Shown: positions 1 through 8,012, counted from the first letter of the stretch. The stretch: 35,316 bases of DNA from CAVTZP01 sp964456815 (GCA_964456815.1 CAYWCO010000003.1:1-35316), one strand, 5' to 3'. The notes: generated by a model not told the origin, from the letters alone. Translations and numbers: made by a program.

Positions 1-92
1 CCTATATAGAGCCGAGCTTATCACTGGCTGCCTACTATTTTATCTTTATGCTCCTGCTCGTGGTAAAGCCAACAGGTATCATGGGAAAGTAG
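1..92 (+). CDS. livH: LivH-type branched-chain amino acid ABC permease, C-terminal end only
   Basis: The window opens inside this gene; the first complete codon is at 3 and the TAG stop is at 90-92. The 29 visible residues form a hydrophobic helix (AAYYFIFMLLLVV) followed by KPTGIMGK. That is the usual end of LivH-family inner-membrane permeases: a last transmembrane helix, then a KPxGxxG tail. The next gene, livM, starts 4 bases later, which fits the livH-livM-livG-livF order. The assignment rests on this short tail plus the context. Confidence 0.8.
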   Translation, partial: YIEPSLSLAAYYFIFMLLLVVKPTGIMGK

Positions 93-96
93 AGAT

Positions 97-1071
97 ATGG
101 ATAGATTCGGAGTTATCTTTAAAAAGCCTTTTATGCTGGGGTTACTTGGCTTAATCTTAGTCGCATTAGCTACTTTGCCCTTCTATGGCTCGCTTTATCT
201 TATCATATTAATAACCGCCATCTTGATGTATATCATCCTCACGGTGAGTTGGGTTATCTTTTCCGGTCCTACCGGTTACATGTCACTGGCGTCAGCCGCC
301 TTCTTCGGGGTTGGCATATATGCTTCAGCTATATTACTGCCTAACACGGGGCCGGTCTTACCCCTGCTGGTGGTAGTAGTTATTGGCGGTCTCATCAGTT
401 TCATGCTGGCTCTTCTCATCGGCGCTTTGACTTTAAGACTGAGGGGCATATATTTTGCTATCTTCACTTTTGGGCTCCTTGAGCTCATCAAGCAGCTTCT
501 CCTGTACTGGGAGATTACTATAACCGGCACGCGTGGCAGATTCATCGTCCTAGTAGATACCGACACTATTTTTTACATAATGCTGGGTATTTTCGTGGCG
601 TTAATGCTTACCGCCTACTTTATCCGACACTCTAAATTCGGCCTGGCCCTGCAGAGCATCGGTGAAAATGAGGAGGCGGCGGCTCACAGCGGCGTTAATG
701 TAACTATGGTGAAGGTTATCACCTTCGCCATCAGCGCCTTCTTCATGGGGGCGGCGGGGGCAGTCATAGCCACAAAATGGACATATATTGACCCATACAT
801 CGCCTTTAATCCCCTCTTCTCTTTTCTACCGGTTATGATGGCTATCTTTGGCGGTACGGGACTGTTTTATGGTCCGGTAATAGGTGCAACTATTTTTGCC
901 TACCTGGAAGAAGTGTTACTAACCAAGTTTCCCTATTATTACATGCTTCTTTTCGGCGCCGTATTAGTGGGGACTATATTATATCTGCCCAATGGGCTGG
1001 TAGGACTGATACCGAGGTTGGTACAGAAGTGGCGGAAAGGAGGTTCGGCAAGGCAAAGTGCGAATACTTGA
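97..1071 (+). CDS. livM: LivM-type branched-chain amino acid ABC transporter permease
   Basis: This is a 324-residue, very hydrophobic protein with about eight to nine predicted membrane segments, so it should sit in the cytoplasmic membrane as the second permease of a LivHMGF-type importer. The family hallmarks are visible: a GPTGYMSLASAAFFGVGIYA stretch near residues 56-75, the RLRGIYFAIFTFG block near 114-126, and the cytoplasmic EAA-like loop with SIGENEEAAAHSGVN near 186-200, which contacts the ATPases. Length is normal for the family. The ATG is 4 bases after the livH stop, so translation is probably coupled. It overlaps the start of livG by 14 bases. No periplasmic binding protein is in view, so the substrate is not shown; in catabolic anaerobes such transporters also carry aromatic acids. 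Confidence 0.9.
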   Translation: MDRFGVIFKKPFMLGLLGLILVALATLPFYGSLYLIILITAILMYIILTVSWVIFSGPTGYMSLASAAFFGVGIYASAILLPNTGPVLPLLVVVVIGGLISFMLALLIGALTLRLRGIYFAIFTFGLLELIKQLLLYWEITITGTRGRFIVLVDTDTIFYIMLGIFVALMLTAYFIRHSKFGLALQSIGENEEAAAHSGVNVTMVKVITFAISAFFMGAAGAVIATKWTYIDPYIAFNPLFSFLPVMMAIFGGTGLFYGPVIGATIFAYLEEVLLTKFPYYYMLLFGAVLVGTILYLPNGLVGLIPRLVQKWRKGGSARQSANT

Positions 1072-1777
1072 GGGTGAAAAGGTAACTAAATACTTTGGCG
1101 GGTTAGCCGCCGTATCAAAGGTTGACTTTAATGTGGAGCGTGGTGAAATCGTAGGTCTGATTGGTCCCAACGGGGCTGGTAAAACAACGCTGTTTAATTT
1201 AATATCGGGAGCTCTTCCCCTTAAATCAGGGGTAATAAAATTTAAAGGTGAGAAGATTAGTGGCCTAGAGTCACATCAGATATGTAGGAAGGGAATGGCG
1301 AGGACATTTCAATCAGTTAAAGTTTTCGGTAATATGCCGGTTTTTCAGAATGTATTGTTGGGCTCAATGTTCGGAACGCCAACCGCTATGTCATCGGCGG
1401 ATGCCACCAGTGAAGCCACACAGTTACTGGAGTTTATCGGACTCTCGGCAGTGAGCGCGACCCCGGCTAAGGACTTAACCCTGGTTAACCAGAAGCGGGT
1501 GGAGGTAGCCAGGGCGTTAGCCACCAAGCCAGAACTACTCTTGCTTGACGAGCTGATGGCGGGGTTGAACCCCACTGAGGTGGCTGAGGCTATGGAGTTG
1601 GTAACCACCATTCGGGATAGGGGGGTTACCATCTTTATGATTGAGCATGTCATGAAGGCAATTATGAGCGTATGTAACCGAATTATGGTGTTCCATCACG
1701 GTGAGAAGATTGCTGATGGAACACCACAGGAGATTACCACCAGCAAAAAGGTTGTGGAAGTATATTTGGGGGAGTAG
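1058..1777 (+). CDS. livG: LivG-type ABC transporter ATP-binding protein
   Basis: This 239-residue cytoplasmic ATPase powers the LivHM permease. Walker A is GPNGAGKTT at residues 36-44, Walker B is LLLLDELMAGLNP around 160-172, and the switch histidine is in MIEHVM. The ABC signature is unusual: the stretch before the conserved VARALA reads LTLVNQKR rather than LSGGQ or the LPYGQQRR-like form common in LivG. The start is GTG at 1058, inside the end of livM; an AGGAGG lies at 1038-1043, somewhat far upstream (14 bases), so start choice is good but not certain. The stop is followed by livF after 4 bases. All liv genes look like one transcript ending at the terminator at 2515-2573. Confidence 0.9.
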   Translation: MRILEGEKVTKYFGGLAAVSKVDFNVERGEIVGLIGPNGAGKTTLFNLISGALPLKSGVIKFKGEKISGLESHQICRKGMARTFQSVKVFGNMPVFQNVLLGSMFGTPTAMSSADATSEATQLLEFIGLSAVSATPAKDLTLVNQKRVEVARALATKPELLLLDELMAGLNPTEVAEAMELVTTIRDRGVTIFMIEHVMKAIMSVCNRIMVFHHGEKIADGTPQEITTSKKVVEVYLGE

Positions 1778-1781
1778 GCTC

Positions 1782-2486
1782 ATGTTGGAAATTAAAAATA
1801 TTGATACTTTTTATGGCAAGTTTCAGGCCTTGTGGGATGTTTCTTTAAGAATTGATGAGGCAGAAATAGTTGGCTTAATTGGCGCTAACGGGGCTGGCAA
1901 AACTACACTGCTTAATACAATATCTGGTTTAATATGTCCAGCTTCAGGTAGTGTAGAGTTCCTTGGCCAGAGGATAGACGGGCTAGCACCTAACACCATT
2001 GTGGAAAGGGGTCTTTCTCACGTGCCCGAGGGGAGAAGACTTTTTACCGACATGACGGTGCGTGAAAACTTGGAAATGGGTGCCTATCCTCACCATGCGT
2101 GGAAGTGTAGGGAGGAAACATTTAAGGAAGTTTATAAAATTTTCCCCGGGTTGCAAGAAAGGGAGCACCAATTAGCCAGAACATTAAGCGGTGGCGAGCA
2201 GCAAATGGTAGCTATGGGTCGGGGCTTGATGTCACGGCCGAAACTGTGCATGTTTGATGAGCCATCGTACGGGCTGGCACCGAGATTGTTAACGGAAGTT
2301 TTTGAGGTTGTAAAGTCGCTGCGTAAGCAGGGGATTACCATCTTGCTGATTGAGCAGAACGTTCGAAATACCCTGGAGATAGCTGACCGGGCATACGTGC
2401 TGGAGAATGGTCGGGTGGTCCTGGAGGGGGCTTGTAACAAGCTCCTCAAAATTGAATATGTGAAGAAGGCATATTTAGGACTATAG
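1782..2486 (+). CDS. livF: LivF-type ABC transporter ATP-binding protein
   Basis: This 234-residue ATPase is the second nucleotide-binding subunit of the Liv-type importer. Walker A is GANGAGKTT, the signature is a canonical LSGGEQQMVAMGRGLM, Walker B is LCMFDEPSYGLAP, and the switch histidine position reads LLIEQN, with Q in place of H as is common in LivF. I chose the ATG at 1782 because it gives the typical LivF opening (MLEIKNIDTFYG) and has GGGGAG just upstream at the end of livG. The longer in-frame extension back to 1701 lies wholly inside livG and has no family resemblance. Confidence 0.92.
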   Translation: MLEIKNIDTFYGKFQALWDVSLRIDEAEIVGLIGANGAGKTTLLNTISGLICPASGSVEFLGQRIDGLAPNTIVERGLSHVPEGRRLFTDMTVRENLEMGAYPHHAWKCREETFKEVYKIFPGLQEREHQLARTLSGGEQQMVAMGRGLMSRPKLCMFDEPSYGLAPRLLTEVFEVVKSLRKQGITILLIEQNVRNTLEIADRAYVLENGRVVLEGACNKLLKIEYVKKAYLGL

Positions 2487-2514
2487 CTTAACTGAAGAGT
2501 GCTATAACTTCTGG

Positions 2515-2573
2515 TGACGCACAAGGTTGGGGGGAGGTCTGGGGAGCGGCTTGACTGTGCGTCATGTTTTTTT
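2515..2573 (+). terminator. Rho-independent terminator after the liv operon
   Basis: A perfect 9-base inverted repeat, TGACGCACA at 2515-2523 and TGTGCGTCA at 2556-2564, encloses a 32-base G-rich loop. It is followed by a run of seven T at 2567-2573. The position, 28 bases after the livF stop, suits termination of liv transcription. The long loop is not textbook, so efficiency is uncertain. Confidence 0.65.
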
Positions 2574-2576
2574 AGG

Positions 2577-2585
2577 TGCTATAAT
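2577..2585 (+). promoter_or_regulatory. Extended -10 promoter element for the RNase J-like gene
   Basis: TGCTATAAT at 2577-2585 is a perfect extended -10 box (TGnTATAAT). No convincing -35 box is present at 16-18 bases, as expected for extended -10 promoters. The ATG at 2595 is only 9 bases beyond the hexamer, so the transcript would start within a few bases of the start codon. The upstream T-tract belongs to the liv terminator. Confidence 0.5.
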
Positions 2586-2594
2586 TGGGAAACC

Positions 2595-4214
2595 ATGGTA
2601 CGTTTGAGCTTCTACGGCGGCATCAATGAGATTGGCGGGAATAAGATACTCCTTGAAGATGAAGAGCGGAGGCTTTTTCTTGATTTTGGTTTTCCCTACA
2701 AGAGGCACAAGCTTTTCTATGAGGAGTACCTGAAGCCCCGGAGCGGCGCCGGGCTGCTTGACCCTCTGGCGCTGGGCTTACTTCCCCCGCTGGAGGGAAT
2801 TTATCGAGATGACCTGCAGATGCCAGGTCTCTGGCAACAGTTCCGTGATACCCCTTCCTATCGGAGGCTTGAGCAGGTTGACGGGGTGCTGCTATCCCAT
2901 GCCCACCTTGACCATTCGGGGCACATTTCTTTCTTGAGGGAGGACATCCCGGTGTACACAACCTCGGTGACGGCGTTTGTCATCAAGGCGATGCAAGACT
3001 CAGGAAAGACCGATTTTGACCAGCAGGTGTGCTATTTCAGCCCCACCCTGAGGGAATGCCCCGCCGGTTGGAAGCAGACGGCTTTTCTTACCAGTAATCT
3101 GCCCCGTCAGCAGCGGCGGTTTTGCCTTGCCGATACGGAGCCTCAAGCCCTCAGCCCGGATGCGCTCCAGTTCTGGGAGTGGGGGTTCTGGGAGAAAACA
3201 GCCAAGCAAAAAGACCTCTCCTCCTGCCCGATGACCAGCCACAGCGACTGTAGCTTTAACCTGCGCTGTTTTCCCGTGGACCATTCTATCCCCGGTGCCT
3301 GTGCCTGGGGCATTGAGACCGGCTCGGGGTGGGTGGTCTATAGCGGCGACCTGCGCTTTCACGGCAAACGCGCTGAGCTTAGCCGGAGTTTTATTGAGGG
3401 TGCTGCCGCCCTGCGTCCGAAGGTGCTCATCTTAGAAGGCACCAATGTGGAGCGCGAGAGCAATGTTACCGAGCATGAGGTATATGAAAACGGGCTGAAG
3501 GCTATTAAGGGTTCAAAGGGTCTCGTTATTGCTGATTTTTCTCCCCGGGATGTAGACCGCTTGCTTACCTTTCTGCAGATTGCCAGGGAAACGGGCAGGA
3601 AACTGGCCATACTGCCCAAGGACGCCTATCTATTAAAGACCATGCGTCTTCTGGAGCCGGAGACACCGGATGTTGCCCGGGAGGAGAGTATCGCTATTTA
3701 CCAGGATACCATTGCTAGTAGATACCCCAGCTTGTGGGTAAGAAATATCTGCCAGGAGTATGAGAGCAGGATTGTTCTGGCTGAGGATGTAGCTTCGGCT
3801 CAGGAAGATTTTATTCTCTGCTTCAGCTTCTTTGACCTGAACGAGCTGCCAAGCATTCACCCCAGGGCAGGCAGTCTCTACGTTTATAGCTCCAGCGAGC
3901 CTCATGACGAGGAGCAGGAGATTGACTTCCGCCGCCTGCATAAATGGCTTGAGCACTTCGGGCTCAGGGGCTTTGGACTTCCCGTGGAGATTAAAAAAGG
4001 TAAAAAAGTTGAGTGGGAGGTTCCTGATGCCGAGAGGGGGCTACACGCCTCGGGTCATGCCTCTGGCGCCGATTTGCTGAGGATTGCTCAGGAGATAAAG
4101 CCCGAAATTCTCATTCCCGTCCATAGCGAGCGTCCTGGCTTCTTTGTTGAGCACCTATCCGGTAGCAAGATGAGTGTTGTTCTCCCCGCCATGGGGGGAA
4201 CAGTTGAGATATGA
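2595..4214 (+). CDS. Beta-CASP metallo-beta-lactamase-fold hydrolase, RNase J-like
   Basis: This 539-residue protein is probably a cytoplasmic zinc-dependent nuclease. The metallo-beta-lactamase motif SHAHLDHSGH lies at residues 101-110 (H102, H104, D106, H107). A VDHSIPGA motif and VVYSGDLRFHG supply further metal ligands, ILEGTN stands where RNase J proteins have SDSTN, and the C-terminal HASGHASG (from about 484) followed by IPVHSE matches the beta-CASP end of RNase J. Length is close to RNase J. The ATG at 2595 begins a typical first strand (MVRLSFYGGINEIGGN). An in-frame extension to 2514 runs through the liv terminator and is rejected. No Shine-Dalgarno precedes the ATG. It converges with the next gene, with 6 bases between stops. 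RNA or DNA specificity cannot be read from sequence. Confidence 0.8.
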   Translation: MVRLSFYGGINEIGGNKILLEDEERRLFLDFGFPYKRHKLFYEEYLKPRSGAGLLDPLALGLLPPLEGIYRDDLQMPGLWQQFRDTPSYRRLEQVDGVLLSHAHLDHSGHISFLREDIPVYTTSVTAFVIKAMQDSGKTDFDQQVCYFSPTLRECPAGWKQTAFLTSNLPRQQRRFCLADTEPQALSPDALQFWEWGFWEKTAKQKDLSSCPMTSHSDCSFNLRCFPVDHSIPGACAWGIETGSGWVVYSGDLRFHGKRAELSRSFIEGAAALRPKVLILEGTNVERESNVTEHEVYENGLKAIKGSKGLVIADFSPRDVDRLLTFLQIARETGRKLAILPKDAYLLKTMRLLEPETPDVAREESIAIYQDTIASRYPSLWVRNICQEYESRIVLAEDVASAQEDFILCFSFFDLNELPSIHPRAGSLYVYSSSEPHDEEQEIDFRRLHKWLEHFGLRGFGLPVEIKKGKKVEWEVPDAERGLHASGHASGADLLRIAQEIKPEILIPVHSERPGFFVEHLSGSKMSVVLPAMGGTVEI

Positions 4215-4220
4215 CCCTGA

Positions 4221-5933
4221 CTATTTCAGGATGTAGATAGCGCCGTTGGTGGCGTCCATCCTTACTTTCTGCCCCGATTTAATCTTTGATGCGCCCTGTT
4301 GGGTATTGACGATGGTGGGCACTCCGTATTCCCGCCCGATGATGGCGGCATGGCACAGGGTTCCCCCGGTATCGGTGATTATGCCTCCGGCCAAGCCGAA
4401 GACCGGTGTCCAGGTGGGGTTGATGGCGGGGCAGACCAGGATGTCGCCCCGCTTTACCTTTTTTAGGTCCTCGTACTTAATCACCACGCGGGCTGTTCCC
4501 TCAGCCTCTCCGGGGCAGCCGCAGATACCCCAAAGGTTTGCCTTTAGCTCTGGCTTCGGCTGGGGCATTTCTCCGACAACGAGCTTTATGGCGACGACAT
4601 CCTTGGAGGGTAATAGGTCCATTTCTACGGCTTTCTCTTCGCTGGCTCGCTCGGTTAGGACGGAGGGCTTGGGGGCATTTTGCCATTTTTCCCAGGCAGC
4701 CCGCCGCATGCTGGTTAACCAGCGCATGTCATGCGCCTCAGGAACCATCAGCACCCGGTCAATTTCATCCGGCTTCATCATAAAAATATCTTCGGGGGCA
4801 TCAATCGTCCCTTTCTGGACGAGCCTTCGCCCCATTGCCAGATAGCCGCGGCGCATAAGGGCCTGGATGAAAAGCTCACAGTATAGGTTGTGCTCCTCGC
4901 TGTATGAGCTTGCCTTACCTGCTAGGCGTATCATGCTCTGGAACAGGTTCTTCTCCTCCGCCGGTACCCGCTTAAGAAAAGCAGCTATAGCCGCTTCTCT
5001 CTTTTTGGCTAGGCCGGCTCTGATGGCTTCCAGGTCATAGCTTGAACCTCTCATGATACTATCCTTAACCAGCCCTATCGGGGTAGCCGGGTCTTCCAGC
5101 CAGTAGGGTTCGGTGAAGTCGTTGAAGCGCCTCATCCGCCACCCCCCGATATCGTCGGTCCTCATGTAGTCCGTGAACTTTTTGAGCCATTCCTTGCCCT
5201 TTTTTGATTGCTGGAGTTTGGCGAGGATGGCTTGGGGCTTGTTTTTCTTGAAGACGCTTTCCAGCTTCATCTTGATGGCAAGCTTGCCAAACTCCCACAG
5301 CTTCTTGTCCATCTGGTAGAGCTTGTTGCCGAAGCCCCGCATCATGTCCTGGAACTCGGGGTCCTGGTCCCTTATGCCGAAACGCTCCTTGGTCATCGTC
5401 TCGAACAGTAACCAGGCGTTATTTGACGTATACATACCCAGGAAGTGGATTTCCCACATCCTCATGTAGGCGTGCATCAAATCATGGTTGTGGTGGTACA
5501 GTTGAAGGTTGGTGGCATTGTCAACATCAAGCTCCTTGAGCTTGTTATAAATGCTCAGCAGTTCTTGTTTGTGACCGGCCCAAAGGCTATCAAAGTCCTC
5601 AAGCCAGGGGCGCAGTGCCTGGCGGAATTTGACCTCACGTTGGGCAATCTCTTTGGGGTCTCTTACGATGTGGAAGGCACAGTAGATGCTGCCGTTCAAG
5701 GTGCGCAGCTCCCAGCCTTTGCAGGTGGGGATGCTCAGCTCGGTACAGGCGGTCTTAAACCCATGGCTGCAGTATTTCACCCAGTGCCAGGCGTAGAGGG
5801 GGGTTAGTGGTGGTACGCTGTGCGTTCCATCAAAGAACCAGGAATGCATCTGGGGGAGGTCAATCTCCTCAATGTAATCAGAACCTATGGTCTTATCCCA
5901 GATTTTAAGCTTCGGCTGCTTTTTCTTCGGCAA
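4221..5933 (-). CDS. Phosphohistidine (swivelling) subunit of a split PEP-synthase-type phosphotransferase, phenylphosphate-synthase-alpha-like (alpha 1)
   Basis: This 570-residue protein ends in a PEP-utilising mobile domain. The block TDTGGTLCHAAIIGREYGVP carries the phosphorylatable histidine at about residue 528, 42 residues from the C-terminus. The first ~450 residues form a helix-rich, aromatic-rich region. There is no C-terminal PEP-binding TIM barrel and no ATP-grasp domain. That architecture is known from the alpha subunit of phenylphosphate synthase, and in fused form from rifampin phosphotransferase: the histidine carries phosphate from the ATP-grasp subunit to a hydroxyl substrate. 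The gene follows the ATP-grasp gene by 24 bases on the same strand, so the two should form one enzyme. The start is TTG at 5933 with GGGGAG just upstream. A clear homologue lies at 9663-11381. Substrate is inferred only. Confidence 0.75.
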   Translation of the reverse strand: MPKKKQPKLKIWDKTIGSDYIEEIDLPQMHSWFFDGTHSVPPLTPLYAWHWVKYCSHGFKTACTELSIPTCKGWELRTLNGSIYCAFHIVRDPKEIAQREVKFRQALRPWLEDFDSLWAGHKQELLSIYNKLKELDVDNATNLQLYHHNHDLMHAYMRMWEIHFLGMYTSNNAWLLFETMTKERFGIRDQDPEFQDMMRGFGNKLYQMDKKLWEFGKLAIKMKLESVFKKNKPQAILAKLQQSKKGKEWLKKFTDYMRTDDIGGWRMRRFNDFTEPYWLEDPATPIGLVKDSIMRGSSYDLEAIRAGLAKKREAAIAAFLKRVPAEEKNLFQSMIRLAGKASSYSEEHNLYCELFIQALMRRGYLAMGRRLVQKGTIDAPEDIFMMKPDEIDRVLMVPEAHDMRWLTSMRRAAWEKWQNAPKPSVLTERASEEKAVEMDLLPSKDVVAIKLVVGEMPQPKPELKANLWGICGCPGEAEGTARVVIKYEDLKKVKRGDILVCPAINPTWTPVFGLAGGIITDTGGTLCHAAIIGREYGVPTIVNTQQGASKIKSGQKVRMDATNGAIYILK

Positions 5934-5957
5934 CTTTCTCCCCTGTCTGGTTCTAGG

Positions 5958-7019
5958 CTAGGTAGAACGATTCCTATTATCGGGTCTATAGAATCTTTTG
6001 GCAATCAGGTCAATCATACGGTCGGTAACCGATTCCGCTTTCTTAGCTGCCACCTTTGCCGGGCGGGTCTGGAGGAGAAATATATTATTGGGTGGGGGGA
6101 AGGCGGGGTCAATCACCCATTCCATGTCCTGCGGCTTACCCAGGCGCTCCTCAAGTTTCATCGCCAGTTTAGCTATGGCTATTATCTCATCATTGCTAAG
6201 GCAGGGTACTTTCTGCTTCTTCAGCGGCACATTATCCCAGCCAACCCCTTTTTTCTTGTTTATTACCTGTTTTGCCTTTCTGCCAGTATAGGTCTCCAGT
6301 ATAGCGAAGCTCTTTTTGTCCACCACAAACCTGTCCACACTCTCCGCTCCGCTGACCACCCCTTCCCCCAGACCCCAGTTGGCGTCGATTACTATCCTGG
6401 AGGTGTCACCGGTGACCGGGTCGACGGTGAAGGCAATGCCGGCGGAGCGGGCATTTACCATCTTGGAGACAGCAACACCGAGTTCGTCCCCCGTGACGGG
6501 GATATCTTTATTAACGCGGAAGGCAATAGCCCGGGCAGTATAGGCGCTTGCCCATACCTTCTTCACCTTGTCCACCACATCCTCAATGCCAGTAACGTTC
6601 AGGTAGGTCTCAAACATGCCGGGGCGGCTCTCCGTCCCCGCTGACCGCACCGAGACGGCAACATCGGCAGCTCCCACCTTTTTGCCCAGCTCCTTGTAGT
6701 GTGAAGCTATCATTTTCTTTATGCTTTCCGGTATCTCTTTGCTTTCAATTATGCCCCGGATGTCCCGGCTCACTTTATCAAAGACGGCAATGTTCTGGCC
6801 CTTGAGCTCGCCGAGGTGGCTCGCGTAGCGTGAAATTTCCCCGGCGGCTCCGCTCTCTTTAGCGAATTTGCGGTACAGGGCAATGGAGAGGGCGAAGCCC
6901 GGGGGGACGGGTAAGCCCATCCGAATCATCTCTCCGAGGTTAGCACACTTCTTACCTACCAGCTTGTTGTGCTCTCGCCCCAGCTCCTCGAAGCTGAATA
7001 TTAGTTTACCAGAACCCAT
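5958..7019 (-). CDS. ATP-grasp (PPDK N-terminal-like) subunit of a split PEP-synthase-type phosphotransferase, phenylphosphate-synthase-beta-like
   Basis: This 353-residue protein is the nucleotide-binding half of PEP synthase/PPDK as a separate polypeptide. Visible motifs in order: GKKCANLGEMIRMGLPVPPGF near residues 22-42, VSVRSAGTESRPGMFETYLN near 122-141, SAGIAFTVDPVTGD near 190-203, GLGEGVVSGAESVDRFVV and finally the DMEWVID...LLQTRPA end of the ATP-grasp fold. The length fits the roughly 40 kDa beta subunit of phenylphosphate synthase. Its job would be to hydrolyse ATP to AMP and phosphate while phosphorylating the histidine of the alpha subunit. It is the only such ATP subunit in the window although two alpha-type genes exist. 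The ATG at 7019 has no Shine-Dalgarno; a TATACT box lies 9 bases upstream. Confidence 0.82.
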   Translation of the reverse strand: MGSGKLIFSFEELGREHNKLVGKKCANLGEMIRMGLPVPPGFALSIALYRKFAKESGAAGEISRYASHLGELKGQNIAVFDKVSRDIRGIIESKEIPESIKKMIASHYKELGKKVGAADVAVSVRSAGTESRPGMFETYLNVTGIEDVVDKVKKVWASAYTARAIAFRVNKDIPVTGDELGVAVSKMVNARSAGIAFTVDPVTGDTSRIVIDANWGLGEGVVSGAESVDRFVVDKKSFAILETYTGRKAKQVINKKKGVGWDNVPLKKQKVPCLSNDEIIAIAKLAMKLEERLGKPQDMEWVIDPAFPPPNNIFLLQTRPAKVAAKKAESVTDRMIDLIAKRFYRPDNRNRST

Positions 7020-7028
7020 TTGAGGCTA

Positions 7029-7034
7029 AGTATA
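7029..7034 (-). promoter_or_regulatory. Possible -10 box for the ATP-grasp/alpha 1 operon
   Basis: Reading on the minus strand, TATACT (5 of 6 to consensus) ends 9 bases before the ATG at 7019. No good -35 is seen. A second candidate, GATAAT, lies at 7066-7071 on the same strand. The lack of a ribosome binding site and the close -10 suggest a leaderless or near-leaderless message. Confidence 0.3.
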
Positions 7035-7107
7035 GCAGCAAACTGTTCGGTTCGTCCATATCCCCATTATCTTTTTCCCAAAAATTAGGCAGAAAATGCT
7101 GTGTTTG

Positions 7108-7137
7108 TTGACAAATAGGCTGAGTATGTCAAATAAT
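7108..7137 (+). promoter_or_regulatory. Sigma-70-type promoter with overlapping dyad, upstream of the SDR cluster
   Basis: A perfect -35 box TTGACA at 7108-7113 and AATAAT at 7132-7137 (5 of 6) are separated by 18 bases. The -35 box is also the left arm of an inverted repeat TTGACA / TGTCAA (7127-7132, 13-base spacer), and TTTGT/ACAAA flanks two bases at 7104-7115. The repeat spans the promoter, so it is a candidate operator. It sits in the 166-base divergent gap between the phosphotransferase operon (-) and the SDR genes (+). Confidence 0.5.
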
Positions 7138-7185
7138 AATCGGAAGCGCAGGACTTGAATTAAAGAGCAGGGGGAACAGGCAGGG

Positions 7186-7962
7186 TTGTTACTTCAGGGG
7201 AAGGTAGCGGTAATTACCGGCTCAACAGCCGGCATCGGTAGGGTGGGTGCCATTGCCTTTGCCCAGGAAGGCGCCAGGGTCATTGTTAGCGGCCGGAACC
7301 GCCAGCGGGGGGAGGAGGTTGTGGGCATAATAAAGGAGCAGGGTGGCGAGGCAAGCTTTGTTCTGGCTGATATGCTCAGGATAGCTGATATTGAGCGGCT
7401 GATAAAAAAGGCGGTTGATACTTATGCTCGGCTGGATATCTTCTGGCATAATGCCGGCATTGTTGGCCCGGACGATATTGAAAATATCACCGAAGAGATA
7501 TATGATAATATGATGACGGTACACCTTAAAGCCGCCGTCTTCGGTGCCAAATTTGCCGCCCCCGAGATACGCAAAGCCGGAGGGGGGTCAATTTTATTTA
7601 CCGGCTCGGTTGCCGGGCTGAAACAGTCCGGTTATTCAATTACCTATTCGCTGGCAAAGACCGGACTTATAATGCTGACCAGGAAACTCGCTGTAGATTT
7701 GGCTAAAGATAACATACGGGTCAATTGTCTCTGCCCGGGTCGGGTGAAAACACAGATGAGAATATCTGTCGCCGAGCAAAGGGCGCGAGCAATGGGCATT
7801 GACCCCAATGAGTGGAACGAGAGGGACAGACAGCGCATACCTCTGGGCAGGTTCATCACGGAAAAGGAGGTAGTTGAGGGGGCGTTATTTCTTGTCTCAG
7901 GCGGGGCTTCCTCAATTACCGGCGTTGCCCTCCCGATTGACGGGGGCTTCCTGGCAGTATAA
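7186..7962 (+). CDS. Short-chain dehydrogenase/reductase (SDR) 1
   Basis: This 258-residue classical SDR is a cytoplasmic NAD(P)-dependent alcohol/ketone oxidoreductase. The cofactor motif TGSTAGIG is near residues 11-18, HNAG (for NNAG) is near 89-92, and the catalytic S...Y-x3-K is seen as FTGSVAG and YSLAK. The C-terminus ends in the usual LPIDGGF. The start is TTG at 7186 with GGGGAACAGG 6 bases upstream; no better start exists in frame. It differs clearly from the next two SDRs. Substrate cannot be told from sequence; the position beside the phosphotransferase and AOR genes suggests a role in the same catabolic route. Confidence 0.85.
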   Translation: MLLQGKVAVITGSTAGIGRVGAIAFAQEGARVIVSGRNRQRGEEVVGIIKEQGGEASFVLADMLRIADIERLIKKAVDTYARLDIFWHNAGIVGPDDIENITEEIYDNMMTVHLKAAVFGAKFAAPEIRKAGGGSILFTGSVAGLKQSGYSITYSLAKTGLIMLTRKLAVDLAKDNIRVNCLCPGRVKTQMRISVAEQRARAMGIDPNEWNERDRQRIPLGRFITEKEVVEGALFLVSGGASSITGVALPIDGGFLAV

Positions 7963-8006
7963 AATTTGCTGAAAGCTTTTAGATAAACTCAAGATTAAAC
8001 GCTTTT

Positions 8007-8012
8007 TATAAT
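8007..8012 (+). promoter_or_regulatory. -10 box upstream of the duplicated SDR pair
   Basis: A perfect TATAAT follows a T-run in the 79-base gap between SDR 1 and SDR 2. No strong -35 is visible (TAAACT at the right distance is poor). It may give the duplicated SDR pair its own transcription start. Confidence 0.35.

Noticed and set aside
1701..1781. N-terminal extension of LivF and similar long starts at 2514 and 26600
   Set aside because: Each extension overlaps the preceding gene or terminator and lacks family similarity; internal ATGs with better context give normal lengths.
5820..6644. Long + strand open frame (274 codons) opposite the phosphotransferase genes
   Set aside because: It spans both subunit genes and their gap on the opposite strand, has no recognisable domain and reads as a shadow of real coding sequence.
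4221..7019. PEP synthase or pyruvate phosphate dikinase split by a frameshift
   Set aside because: The PEP/pyruvate-binding TIM barrel is absent, the two genes have separate starts with a 24-base gap, and the second alpha copy has the same architecture, so this is a genuine multi-subunit design.
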